The translations under genes were made by a program, and so were the position numbers. A DNA stretch of 64,000 bases from Rhizobium ecuadorense (GTDB taxonomy: Bacteria; Pseudomonadota; Alphaproteobacteria; Rhizobiales; Rhizobiaceae), in the NCBI RefSeq assembly GCF_001187535.1, contig NZ_LFIO01001107.1:349626-413625 (forward strand), in the 5' to 3' direction. Every line of letters starts with the position of its first letter. The first letter of the stretch is position 1. Positions 44,952 through 53,968 of the stretch are shown here, piece after piece. The notes below the pieces were generated by a model that was not told where the DNA came from, searched no databases, and saw only the letters and a program-made list of their open reading frames with translations.

Positions 44952-46790
44952 ATGCCAGCCTACCGCTCCAGAACCACGACCCACGGCCGCAACATGGCAG
45001 GCGCGCGCGGCCTTTGGCGCGCCACGGGCATGAAGGATTCGGATTTCGGCAAGCCGATCATCGCGGTGGTGAATTCCTTCACCCAGTTCGTGCCCGGCCA
45101 CGTGCATCTGAAGGATCTCGGCCAGCTCGTCGCCCGTGAAATCGAGGCAGCCGGCGGTGTCGCCAAGGAGTTCAACACGATCGCCGTCGACGACGGCATC
45201 GCCATGGGTCATGACGGCATGCTCTATTCGCTGCCCTCGCGCGAACTCATTGCCGACAGCGTCGAATACATGGTCAATGCCCATTGCGCCGATGCCATGG
45301 TCTGCATCTCCAACTGCGACAAGATCACGCCCGGCATGCTGATGGCGTCGTTGCGCCTCAACATCCCGACCGTCTTCGTCTCCGGTGGTCCGATGGAAGC
45401 GGGCAAGGTCGTGCTGCACGGCAAGACCCATGCACTCGACCTCGTCGATGCCATGGTCGCCGCAGCCGATGAAAAGATCAGCGACGAGGATGTGCAGACC
45501 ATCGAGCGCTCGGCCTGTCCGACCTGCGGCTCCTGCTCCGGCATGTTCACCGCCAATTCGATGAACTGCCTGACGGAGGCGCTCGGCCTGTCGCTGCCCG
45601 GCAACGGCTCGACGCTCGCCACCCACGCCGACCGCAAGCGCCTCTTCGTCGAGGCCGGCCATCTGATCGTCGATCTCGCCCGCCGCTACTACGAGCAGGA
45701 CGACGTCAAGGCGCTGCCGCGCACCATCGCCTCCAAGCAGGCCTTCGAGAATGCCATGGCGCTCGACATCGCCATGGGCGGTTCGACCAACACGGTCCTC
45801 CACATCCTTGCTGCCGCCCATGAAGGCGAGATCGATTTCACCATGGCCGATATCGACGCGCTGTCGCGCCGGGTGCCGTGCCTGTCGAAGGTCGCACCCG
45901 CCAAGAGCGATGTTCATATGGAAGACGTGCACCGCGCCGGCGGCATCATGTCGATCCTCGGCGAGCTCGACAAGGGCGGTCTCCTGAACCGCGATTGCCC
46001 GACCGTGCATGCCGAGACGCTGGGCGATGCGATCGACCGCTGGGACATCACCCGCACCAACAGCGACACTGTCCGCAACTTCTATCGCGCCGCCCCTGGC
46101 GGCATCCCGACCCAGGTCGCCTTCAGCCAGGAGGCCCGCTGGGACGAACTCGACACCGACCGCCAGAACGGCGTCATCCGCTCGGTCGAACATCCTTTCT
46201 CCAAGGACGGCGGCTTGGCCGTGCTCAAGGGCAATCTCGCGGTCGACGGCTGCATCGTCAAGACGGCCGGCGTCGATGAATCGATCCTGAAATTCTCAGG
46301 CCCGGCCCGCGTCTTTGAAAGCCAGGATGCCTCGGTCAAGGCGATCCTCGCCAACGAGGTCAAGGCCGGCGACGTCGTCGTCATCCGCTACGAAGGCCCG
46401 AAGGGCGGCCCCGGCATGCAGGAAATGCTCTATCCGACGAGCTATCTGAAGTCGAAGGGCCTCGGCAAGGCCTGTGCGCTCATCACCGACGGCCGCTTCT
46501 CCGGCGGCACCTCGGGTCTGTCGATCGGCCACGCCTCGCCGGAAGCGGCAAATGGCGGCACGATCGGCCTGGTGCGCGAAGGCGACGTGATCGACATCGA
46601 CATCCCGAACCGCACGATCAGCCTGCGCGTCGACGAGGCCGAGCTTGCCGCCCGCCGCGCCGATCAGGACGCCAAGGGCTGGCAGCCGGCCGAAGTGCGC
46701 AAGCGCAACGTCACGACCGCGCTGAAGGCTTACGCCGCCTTCGCCACCAGCGCCGACCGCGGCGCCGTGCGGGATCTGAACGCCCGCTAA
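44952..46790 (+). CDS. ilvD: Dihydroxy-acid dehydratase
   Basis: 612 residues from the ATG at 44952, with GAGGAAGA upstream. Dehydrates 2,3-dihydroxy-isovalerate and -methylvalerate in valine and isoleucine synthesis. The Fe-S Cys motifs SNCDKITPG and CPTCGSCSGMFTANSMNC are present, and the C-terminal TDGRFSGGTSGLSIGH signature is intact. Full length for the family. Confidence 0.97.
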   Translation: MPAYRSRTTTHGRNMAGARGLWRATGMKDSDFGKPIIAVVNSFTQFVPGHVHLKDLGQLVAREIEAAGGVAKEFNTIAVDDGIAMGHDGMLYSLPSRELIADSVEYMVNAHCADAMVCISNCDKITPGMLMASLRLNIPTVFVSGGPMEAGKVVLHGKTHALDLVDAMVAAADEKISDEDVQTIERSACPTCGSCSGMFTANSMNCLTEALGLSLPGNGSTLATHADRKRLFVEAGHLIVDLARRYYEQDDVKALPRTIASKQAFENAMALDIAMGGSTNTVLHILAAAHEGEIDFTMADIDALSRRVPCLSKVAPAKSDVHMEDVHRAGGIMSILGELDKGGLLNRDCPTVHAETLGDAIDRWDITRTNSDTVRNFYRAAPGGIPTQVAFSQEARWDELDTDRQNGVIRSVEHPFSKDGGLAVLKGNLAVDGCIVKTAGVDESILKFSGPARVFESQDASVKAILANEVKAGDVVVIRYEGPKGGPGMQEMLYPTSYLKSKGLGKACALITDGRFSGGTSGLSIGHASPEAANGGTIGLVREGDVIDIDIPNRTISLRVDEAELAARRADQDAKGWQPAEVRKRNVTTALKAYAAFATSADRGAVRDLNAR

Positions 46791-46834
46791 CTGGTCGAAC
46801 CTATTACCCGCTGATTGAGAGTCAGCTGCTCAAG

Positions 46835-46859
46835 ACCGGCCGCTTTCAAAGCGGCCGGT
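46835..46859. terminator. Shared hairpin between convergent ilvD and LprI-like gene
   Basis: ACCGGCCGCTTT (46835-46846) and AAAGCGGCCGGT (46848-46859) form a near-perfect palindrome with T-rich sequence downstream on the plus strand. It includes the stop codon of the minus-strand gene, so it serves as 3' end for ilvD and overlaps the neighbour's coding end. Confidence 0.7.
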
Positions 46860-47205
46860 TGATGTTTTTATAGGTCTCGCCGAGTTGCTTCAGGCGCTCG
46901 TCATAGGCAGCCTTGATACAGGCGGTATCCGCAGCGCATTCCTGTCGTTTCTTCAGCCAGGCGGTCTGCTCGTCCTGCAATGTCCCGCGCGAGCCCATCG
47001 CCAGCAGGCCGGAGAGCAGCTCGAAGGTCGTCACCATCTTCACGTCGGCATCGTTGAGCGCGCGGTTGTCGCAGATCGCCTTTTCATCAGGCTTCAATTC
47101 CTTCGCATCGCAGTCGAAGCTTGCCGCCTGCGCCATATCCGATGCGAAGATGGAAATCGCAAAACCAAAACCCATCATCATCGCTCTTGCCGTCATCATT
47201 CCCAT
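46846..47205 (-). CDS. LprI-like (DUF1311) secreted protein
   Basis: 119 residues. Signal peptide to about residue 28 (ASDMAQAASFDC). The mature part shows the DUF1311/LprI pattern: SFDC, EKAICDNRALNDAD, LQDEQTAWLKKRQEC and CIKAAYDERLKQL, with four Cys likely forming two disulfides. The M. tuberculosis member LprI inhibits lysozyme; other members have no known role. Convergent with ilvD. Confidence 0.8.
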   Translation of the reverse strand: MGMMTARAMMMGFGFAISIFASDMAQAASFDCDAKELKPDEKAICDNRALNDADVKMVTTFELLSGLLAMGSRGTLQDEQTAWLKKRQECAADTACIKAAYDERLKQLGETYKNINRPL

Positions 47206-47222
47206 GTCCCTTTTGCTCCTGG

Positions 47223-47603
47223 TCAGCCCAGTTTGCGCAATGCCAGAGCCAGGAAGATGATGCAGGCAAGCCAGACGGCAAGGATGAAGATCAGCCCGGC
47301 CCGGCCGGAAGGACGCTCGATGCGTTTTGCCGCTTCATCGCGCAGCGCGCTCATAACTGCAGCCGGGATAAGCCGCGTCGCCAGCAGGATGCCGAGCGGC
47401 ACGATCAGGAGATCGTCGAGATAGCCGAGCACCGGAATGAAATCGGGGATGAGATCGATGGGGGACAGCGCATAGGCCGCAACCGCGCCCGCCACCGCTT
47501 TCGCATGCCAGGGCACCCGTGGATCCCGGGCAGCAAGCCATAAGGCGATGATGTCACGCTTCAGTGACTTCGCCCAGTTTTTGGCTTTTGATATCAGTTG
47601 CAT
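47223..47603 (-). CDS. YkvA family (DUF1232) membrane protein
   Basis: 126 residues. The DUF1232 signature is present: AYALSPIDLIPDFIPVLGYLDDLLIVPLGI, a membrane-embedded acidic motif, split around residue 55. A second helix near the C-terminus (LIFILAVWLACIIFLALAL). Function unknown. It lies just upstream of the LprI-like gene on the same strand (17-base gap) and diverges from the DegP-type protease. Confidence 0.85.
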   Translation of the reverse strand: MQLISKAKNWAKSLKRDIIALWLAARDPRVPWHAKAVAGAVAAYALSPIDLIPDFIPVLGYLDDLLIVPLGILLATRLIPAAVMSALRDEAAKRIERPSGRAGLIFILAVWLACIIFLALALRKLG

Positions 47604-47751
47604 GGCCGAATTTCCTGAATCGAATTCGCAAAGGCTTCAAGCAAAATCTCTTGAGGTCGTCGGCTGCCTTATTCTTCCATGCTTCCGCCCTCTTTCCTTT
47701 CTAGCGTCGGACGCTAAAACAATTTTTCTAGAGGATTCAAAAGGGATAATC

Positions 47752-49155
47752 ATGCAAGGCCTGTTCAAACACGCCTCCGTTTCGCTGCTCGCTCTGACGC
47801 TCCTTCTGCCGGCTGCCACTTACGCGCAGACGGCAAAGACGGTGCCCGAGAGCCAGATGCAGATGCAGCTCTCCTTCGCGCCGCTCGTCAAACAGACGTC
47901 GGGCGCCGTCGTCAATGTCTATGCGGAAAAGACCGTCCGGCGGCAGTCGCCCTTTGCCGGCGACCCCTTTTTCGAGCAGTTCTTCGGCCAGCAGATGCCG
48001 AATCGCTCGGAGAAACAGTCCTCGCTCGGTTCCGGCGTCATCGTCGAGGCGAACGGCACTGTCGTGACCAACAATCACGTCGTCGAAGGCGCCGACGACA
48101 TCAAGGTTGCCCTGCCTGATGGACGCGAATTCCCCTGCAAGGTGGTGCTGCGCGATGACCGTGTCGATCTTGCCGTGCTGAAGATCGACACCAAGGAAAG
48201 TTTCCCGACATTGCCGATCGGCAATTCCGATGCGGTCGAGGTCGGCGATCTCGTGCTGGCGATCGGCAATCCCTTCGGCGTCGGCCAGACGGTGACGAGC
48301 GGCATCGTCTCCGCACTTGCCCGCAACCAGGTGGTCAGGAACGAGTTCGGTTTCTTCATCCAGACCGATGCCTCGATCAATCCCGGCAATTCCGGCGGCG
48401 CGCTGATGAACATGAAGGGCGAGCTGATCGGCATCAACACGGCGATCTTCTCGCGCGGCGGCGGCTCGAACGGCATCGGCTTCGCCATTCCGGCCAATCT
48501 GGTCAAGGTCTTCCTCGCCTCGGCGGACGCCGGCGTCAAATCGTTCGAGCGGCCCTATGTCGGCGCGAGCTTCGATGCCGTGACCTCTGAAGTCGCTGAG
48601 GCACTGGGGCTGAACAAGGTTCGCGGCGCGCTCGTCGTCAAGGTTTCGGAAGGCGGCCCGGCCGCCAAGGCCGGACTGAAGGCCGGCGAAATCGTCACCG
48701 CTGTCGACGGTATTTCGGTCGAACATCCGGATGCGCTGCTTTACCGGCTGACGACGGCCGGTCTCGGCAAGTCGGTCAAGCTCACCGTCGTCGAGAACGG
48801 CCGCGAGGAGCAATTGCCGCTGACGCTCGATCGTGCCCCGGAAACCTCGCCGCGCGATCAGCGCACCATTGGCGGTCGCACCCCCTTCAGCGGCGCCGTT
48901 GTCGAAAACCTGTCGCCGCGGGTCGCCGACGAACTCCGCATGCCGCCGGAATCGGCAGGCGTCGTCGTCTCCGAGGTCAAGGAGGATTCGCCGGCCGCCC
49001 GTCTCGGTTTCGAGCCGAAGGATATCATCGTCTCGATCAACGGCACCGATGTGAAGACCACCAGCGAACTGTCCGAAATCGCCGATAGCGACCCCGGCCT
49101 CTGGCGGGTGGAGATCGAGCGCGACGGTCAGCGCATCCGGCAGTTCTTCCGATGA
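47752..49155 (+). CDS. Periplasmic DegP/DegQ-type serine protease
   Basis: 467 residues from the ATG at 47752. Signal peptide to Ala25 (PAATYAQT). Catalytic triad His109 (TNNHVVEGA), Asp139 (DRVDLAVLK) and Ser214 (NPGNSGGAL). Two PDZ domains follow at about 275-360 and 375-465. Degrades or refolds damaged envelope proteins. The upstream 148 bases are shared with the divergent YkvA gene. The stop overlaps the rarA start (ATGA). Confidence 0.95.
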   Translation: MQGLFKHASVSLLALTLLLPAATYAQTAKTVPESQMQMQLSFAPLVKQTSGAVVNVYAEKTVRRQSPFAGDPFFEQFFGQQMPNRSEKQSSLGSGVIVEANGTVVTNNHVVEGADDIKVALPDGREFPCKVVLRDDRVDLAVLKIDTKESFPTLPIGNSDAVEVGDLVLAIGNPFGVGQTVTSGIVSALARNQVVRNEFGFFIQTDASINPGNSGGALMNMKGELIGINTAIFSRGGGSNGIGFAIPANLVKVFLASADAGVKSFERPYVGASFDAVTSEVAEALGLNKVRGALVVKVSEGGPAAKAGLKAGEIVTAVDGISVEHPDALLYRLTTAGLGKSVKLTVVENGREEQLPLTLDRAPETSPRDQRTIGGRTPFSGAVVENLSPRVADELRMPPESAGVVVSEVKEDSPAARLGFEPKDIIVSINGTDVKTTSELSEIADSDPGLWRVEIERDGQRIRQFFR

Positions 49156-50468
49156 GCAATGATCTCTTCGCGCCGCGTGTTCCGGAGGAGGTAGCCGCCA
49201 GGCGGCCGCTTGCCGACCGGCTGCGGCCGAAGACGCTTGCCGATGTCACCGGTCAGGAACATCTGACCGGTGAAGACGGCGTGCTGAAAAGAATGATCGA
49301 AAGCGGTTCGCTCGGCTCGATGATCTTCTGGGGCCCGCCAGGCACCGGCAAGACGACGGTGGCACGGCTGCTGTCGGGCGAGGCGGGGCTGGCCTTCGAG
49401 CAAATTTCGGCGATTTTCTCAGGCGTCGCCGATCTGAAGAAAGTGTTCGAGACTGCCCGCCTGCGCCGCATGGACGGCCGCCAGACGCTGCTCTTCGTCG
49501 ACGAGATCCACCGTTTCAACCGCGCCCAGCAGGACAGCTTTCTGCCTGTTATGGAGGACGGCACCGTCATCCTCGTCGGCGCCACCACCGAAAACCCGTC
49601 CTTCGAGCTCAACGCCGCTCTGCTGTCGCGCGCCCGCGTGCTGACCTTCAAATCGCATGATGAGGAGAGCCTGGAGGAATTGCTGAAGCGCGCCGAGGCG
49701 ATCGAGCAGAAGCCGCTGCCGCTGACGGAGGAAGCGCGTCTCAGTCTGATCCGCATGGCAGACGGCGACGGCCGCGCCGTGCTGACGCTTGCCGAAGAAG
49801 TCTGGCGCGCCGCACGCGAAGGTGAGAGTTTCGATACCGAAGGCCTGACGCGCATCGTCCAGCGCCGCGCTCCGGTCTATGACAAGGCGCAGGATGGCCA
49901 CTACAATCTGATCTCGGCCTTGCATAAATCCGTGCGCGGCTCGGACCCGGACGCCGCCCTCTATTATCTCGCCCGCATGTTCGATGCCGGCGAGGATCCG
50001 CTCTATCTCGGCCGGCGGCTGGTGCGCATGGCAGTGGAGGATATCGGCCTTGCCGATCCGCAGGCGCTGGTGGTCTGCAACGCCGCCAAGGATGCCTATG
50101 AGTATCTCGGTTCCCCCGAGGGCGAACTGGCGCTCGCCCAGGCCTGCGTCTATCTCGCCACCGCGCCGAAATCGAATGCCGTCTACACCGCCTTCAAGGC
50201 CGCAAGCCAGGCCGCCAAGCAGAACGGCTCGCTGCTGCCGCCGAAGCATATCCTCAATGCGCCGACCAAGCTGATGAAGGGCGAAGGTTACGGCGAGGGT
50301 TACCGCTACGACCATGACGAGCCGGACGCCTTTTCCGGCCAGGACTATTTCCCGGAGAAGATGGGCCGCCAGACCTTCTATGACCCGCCGGAGCGTGGTT
50401 TCGAGCGCGACATCCGCAAGCGGCTGGAATGGTGGGCCAAGCTTCGCAAGGAGCGCAACCCGCGCTGA
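49152..50468 (+). CDS. rarA: Replication-associated recombination protein A
   Basis: 438 residues. AAA+ ATPase related to clamp loaders that acts at stalled forks. Walker A is GPPGTGKTT, Walker B LLFVDEIHRFN, and sensor 1 ATTENPSFELN. The C-terminal tetramerisation region ends with PERGFERDIRKRLEWW. Coupled to the protease gene by a 4-base overlap, an arrangement with no obvious functional logic. Confidence 0.94.
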   Translation: MSNDLFAPRVPEEVAARRPLADRLRPKTLADVTGQEHLTGEDGVLKRMIESGSLGSMIFWGPPGTGKTTVARLLSGEAGLAFEQISAIFSGVADLKKVFETARLRRMDGRQTLLFVDEIHRFNRAQQDSFLPVMEDGTVILVGATTENPSFELNAALLSRARVLTFKSHDEESLEELLKRAEAIEQKPLPLTEEARLSLIRMADGDGRAVLTLAEEVWRAAREGESFDTEGLTRIVQRRAPVYDKAQDGHYNLISALHKSVRGSDPDAALYYLARMFDAGEDPLYLGRRLVRMAVEDIGLADPQALVVCNAAKDAYEYLGSPEGELALAQACVYLATAPKSNAVYTAFKAASQAAKQNGSLLPPKHILNAPTKLMKGEGYGEGYRYDHDEPDAFSGQDYFPEKMGRQTFYDPPERGFERDIRKRLEWWAKLRKERNPR

Positions 50469-50500
50469 CGCGTCTGGCCTGTTCGGTTGGTGAACGGGGC

Positions 50501-51175
50501 TCAGCCGCCAAGCGCGATCGCTATTGCAACCAGAAGCAAGCCGAGACAAGTCATCGTCATCCCGGCATAAAAAGGCCTGCCTCCTGAAAACCTCGCCCAG
50601 GCATAGCCCGTCACAAACAGCAGCATGATGAGAAACAGATTGCTGGTTCTCAGGGCAAGGTGCGCACTGTCGATGAGAAGGAAAGGGATCACCGCCGGAA
50701 CGGCGGTGGCCGAGACCAGAACGAAGACCGCGATTGCGGCCAACAGATCCCGTTTCGGGAGGGACGTCTTCACAGGATCGGCCCGGCGTGCGAGCGTCAG
50801 GAGCGATCGATAGAGTGCGTCCGCGTCAGCGCCCTTTGCAGAGAATGGTGCCTCCGCTATCGGGAATTCCTTCGCAAGCACCGTCAGCGCCGCAGATTCG
50901 CTTCTGGCGGTTTTGATCTGTCGAAAAAGCCGCAGCCGCCTGCTTTTGTTAAACGTCGTACCCAGGAAAAACAAGACGGCGTCAATGATCCCCCAAGCGA
51001 CGTTGCAGCCGATCGTTGCGACGATCAGATCGTGGACATTCAACCCTTCCTTTTCAAAAACCAGCCTCGAACCGACCGTCCACGTCAGCGCCATAATCAA
51101 TCCGAAAAGGACTTCGCCGAGCGCATCGCCGGGATCAATGATATTGGTGATACGACCGATCAGTTTCGAAGTCAT
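50501..51175 (-). CDS. Membrane protein, possibly VIT1/CCC1-related
   Basis: 224 residues with GGAAGTGG before the ATG. Membrane helices at about 22-38, 50-72, 143-165, 175-192 and 200-222, with a charged cytoplasmic region of about 65 residues between the second and third. The N-terminal DPGDALGEVLFGLIMALTW and the C-terminal Gly-rich helix recall the VIT1/CCC1 metal-transporter group, but the key metal-binding loop is not clear to me. Converges on rarA. Confidence 0.55.
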   Translation of the reverse strand: MTSKLIGRITNIIDPGDALGEVLFGLIMALTWTVGSRLVFEKEGLNVHDLIVATIGCNVAWGIIDAVLFFLGTTFNKSRRLRLFRQIKTARSESAALTVLAKEFPIAEAPFSAKGADADALYRSLLTLARRADPVKTSLPKRDLLAAIAVFVLVSATAVPAVIPFLLIDSAHLALRTSNLFLIMLLFVTGYAWARFSGGRPFYAGMTMTCLGLLLVAIAIALGG

Positions 51176-51408
51176 GGACCACTTCCCACGTGATGAAGAC
51201 CACGGTCTGATGTTTCCACTCGCGCTCTGTCATGGAAGTTAAGCTGATTTGCATGGGTTCGCGCTCCGGGCGGCTACGGCTCGCAAGGGGATTGTGATCG
51301 ACATAGCAGCCTGTTTCATTGATCGTGATCAAGGATCAGCACGATTGGACGTGAGCGCGTCGGCGCTACCACGACGCTTCGTCATCGAGACGCGCGGTGC
51401 TGTAAAGC

Positions 51409-51720
51409 TCAGGAGGCGCGCGGCGTTTTCTGGTTTGGCGGCGCGGCGATCACCTTGACGGATGAGTCCGCCAGCCCGTGATGGCCTTCCATATCGACGA
51501 CGACATGCCAGTGGCCGCTTTCCGGAACGGCGATCTTGATCGGCGATTTGCGCGCCACGCCACCGATATATTTGAAATCGAGAACTTCGGTGAAGCGCTG
51601 GAAATTCGGCGCCGTCATCAGCCGGACATTGTTCACGGCATTCAACGACACCTCGATGATCGTTCCGGCGCGCTGTTCCTTGAGATCGTAATGTGTGAAG
51701 CGGAAATTCGGTTTCGGCAT
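51409..51720 (-). CDS. DUF1883 domain protein
   Basis: 103 residues, soluble. Matches the DUF1883 pattern: FRFTHYDLKEQRAGTIIEVSL, NVRLMTAPNFQRF, YIGGVARKSPIKIAVPESGHWHVVVDMEG (quoted in parts). Some DUF1883 domains occur beside TIR or effector-like domains; this one stands alone. No transmembrane segment. A 233-base gap to the gene at 51175 has no supported gene. Confidence 0.75.
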   Translation of the reverse strand: MPKPNFRFTHYDLKEQRAGTIIEVSLNAVNNVRLMTAPNFQRFTEVLDFKYIGGVARKSPIKIAVPESGHWHVVVDMEGHHGLADSSVKVIAAPPNQKTPRAS

Positions 51721-51994
51721 CGGTCTCGTGGTGTCTGAAGTCTCTGCGACGAGATTTTACCAGCATGCCGGTTAAGGAAAAGTTGGAAATCGGTCGCAAA
51801 CCCCGATCGGAGAAATTTCGAAGCGCGGTGTCGGAAAAGTCCGGCCGCCGCCGTCCTTGCGGTTCGACTCAAACCGGAGCAAGGACATGTCAAAGATGAA
51901 GTAAGGGACGGCAGCGGGGGCTTCCGGCTGCCTTTGCCTCTCGCTGTCACGCCGCATCCCGAAATCCGGAATGCGGCGGTACTGGTCTTGGCTC

Positions 51995-52846
51995 TCAGGC
52001 CGAGGCTGTTGCCTCGCTCGGAAAATCCGTGGAGAGGGCAAGTTCCCGCCAGGCGGCAAGCTCCTTTTCGACGCTGGCATGCTGCGCTTCGATCATCGCC
52101 ACCGTGTCGCTGCCGAACGGCATGCGCAGCGGCGGATTGGCCGAATTGACCATCGTCATGATGCCGGCGGCGAGCCTGGCGGGGTTGCCGGGCTGGGCAT
52201 GATTGGCGTCGGCGGCGAAGTCGCGCATGTTGCCGGCCGGCGTGCCTTCGTAATCGGCGATGGAGGCCGGGCTGACCGCCAGTGACGTATCGGCGAGGAA
52301 GTCGGTGCGGAAGAAGCCGGGCTCGACGATCGTCACCTTTATGCCGAAGGGTTCGAGTTCGGCGGCCATCGATTCCGACAGGCCTTCGACGGCGAATTTC
52401 GTCGAGCCGTAGACGCCCCAGCCGGGATAGCCGAAGTAACCGCCGATCGAGGAGAAGTTCAGGACATGGCCGGAACGCTGGCGGCGCATATAGGGCAGCA
52501 CGGCGCGTGTCACCTTCAGGAGGCCGAAGACATTCGTGGCATAGAGCTTTTCGATCTCTTCGGCCGTGGCTTCCTCGACGGCGCCAAGCAGGCCGTAGCC
52601 GGCATTGTTGGCGAGAATGTCGATGCGGCCGAAGCGGGCGATGCCGGCAGCCGCAGCTTCTTTCGCCTGCGCCTCGTTGGTGACGTCGAGCGCGACGGCC
52701 AAAAGGTTCGGATGATCGCCGAACTGCTCGGCCACGGTCTTCGGGTTGCGGGCGGTGGCAATGACGGCATCGCCTGATGCAAGGGCTTCCTTGGTCATCA
52801 GCGCGCCGAAGCCGCGGGATGCACCTGTGATGAACCAGACTTTCAT
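51995..52846 (-). CDS. Short-chain dehydrogenase/reductase (classical SDR)
   Basis: 283 residues from the ATG at 52846 with AAAGGA upstream; a longer frame to 52891 is unsupported. Cofactor motif TGASRGFG (about 7-14), NNAG, and the active-site triad Ser in FSSIGGYFG with Tyr/Lys in YGSTKFA. Acts on an unknown alcohol or ketone. Divergent from a LysR regulator 133 bases away, the usual regulator-target arrangement. A 274-base gap downstream holds nothing I can identify. Confidence 0.88.
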   Translation of the reverse strand: MKVWFITGASRGFGALMTKEALASGDAVIATARNPKTVAEQFGDHPNLLAVALDVTNEAQAKEAAAAGIARFGRIDILANNAGYGLLGAVEEATAEEIEKLYATNVFGLLKVTRAVLPYMRRQRSGHVLNFSSIGGYFGYPGWGVYGSTKFAVEGLSESMAAELEPFGIKVTIVEPGFFRTDFLADTSLAVSPASIADYEGTPAGNMRDFAADANHAQPGNPARLAAGIMTMVNSANPPLRMPFGSDTVAMIEAQHASVEKELAAWRELALSTDFPSEATASA

Positions 52847-52979
52847 GACGATTTTCCTTTCGAGGTCGATTTGCCTGTCTCGGCGTCGCATCTCTGTGCT
52901 GACGGGGTTGAATTTGACCGAAAATCCGTTGCTGTATAAGATTTGTTATTATTGAAACTACGATGAGTGTCATTCAGTA

Positions 52980-53867
52980 ATGCGCGCCACCGAGCTTTCC
53001 GAACTCGCGGCTTTTGCGGCCGTTGCCCGGCATAAGAGCTTCCGCAAGGCCGGCGAGGAGAGGGGTGTCACCGCCTCAGCGGTCAGCCATGCCGTGCTCA
53101 ACCTCGAAGACCGGATCGGCATCCGCCTGCTCAACCGCACGACGCGCAGCGTCTCGCTGACCGAGGCCGGCGAGCTGCTGATCTCGCATCTCGACCCGGC
53201 CTTCGGGGAGATGGCGGCAGCGCTCGATGCGCTGAACCGCTACCGCGACACGCCCTTCGGCAAGGTGAGGATCAACGTGCCGAATTCGATCGGCCCCTTC
53301 GTCATCGGTCGCATCATCGGCCCGTTGCTGAAAAGCAATCCCAATCTGCAACTGGAGATCAACGCGACCGACAGGCTGGTCGATATCGTCGAGGAGGGCT
53401 TCGATGCCGGCATCCGCTTCGGCGAACGTGTCACCGAAGGCATGATCGCGCTGCGCATCAAACCGCGCATCCGCCTGGTCGTGGTCGGTTCGCCAGCCTA
53501 TTTCGAGGTCCGGCCGAAGCCGACGACGCCGCACGAGCTCAAGCGCCATCTCTGCATCCAGAACATGTTTCCGTCAGGCGCACGTTATGCCTGGGAATTC
53601 GAGAAGGATGGCCAGACGGTGAGCTTCCAGCCGACCGGACCGCTGTCGCTCGACGATCACGAACTGATGCTGCAGGCAGCGCTCGGCGGCGTCGGTCTTG
53701 CCTATATCTGGGAGCCACGCGTGGAAAAGGCGATCGCCGGCGGCGAACTGATCCAGGTGCTCGACGACTGGTGCCAGCCGGAGGAACCGCTCTATCTCTA
53801 CTATCCGAGCCGCCGCCATATGTCGGCGGGCTTCAGGGCGTTCATCGACGCGATGAGAGCCGAGTAA
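52980..53867 (+). CDS. LysR-family transcriptional regulator
   Basis: 295 residues. N-terminal helix-turn-helix (FAAVARHKSFRKAGEERGVTASAVSHAVLNLE, about 13-44, quoted in spirit: ARHKSFRKAGEE then TASAVSHAV), followed by the substrate-binding domain. Probably controls the divergent SDR gene and itself from the AT-rich 133-base spacer. The effector is unknown. Confidence 0.9.
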   Translation: MRATELSELAAFAAVARHKSFRKAGEERGVTASAVSHAVLNLEDRIGIRLLNRTTRSVSLTEAGELLISHLDPAFGEMAAALDALNRYRDTPFGKVRINVPNSIGPFVIGRIIGPLLKSNPNLQLEINATDRLVDIVEEGFDAGIRFGERVTEGMIALRIKPRIRLVVVGSPAYFEVRPKPTTPHELKRHLCIQNMFPSGARYAWEFEKDGQTVSFQPTGPLSLDDHELMLQAALGGVGLAYIWEPRVEKAIAGGELIQVLDDWCQPEEPLYLYYPSRRHMSAGFRAFIDAMRAE

Positions 53868-53899
53868 AAAAGGTGAGGATTCGCATCCCTCGGCCTTTT
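53868..53899 (+). terminator. Likely terminator after the LysR gene
   Basis: An imperfect hairpin: AAAAGG (53868-53873) with CCTTTT (53894-53899) and an inner GGAT/ATCC, just after the stop codon. Confidence 0.5.
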
Positions 53900-53968
53900 G
53901 ACTCCTGCGCTCGAACTGGCCAAAGATGCTGCCATGGCCGCCATGGCCAGCATTATCGGGAGAGGCTG

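Noticed and set aside
51138..51254. A 39-codon minus-strand frame overlapping the start of the VIT-like gene
   Set aside because: No hydrophobic segment, no strong binding site and partial overlap with a better-supported gene.
53771..53968. N-terminal extension of the HSL-type hydrolase into the LysR gene
   Set aside because: The ATG at 53969 has a good binding site and begins a signal peptide; the extension overlaps LysR in another frame.
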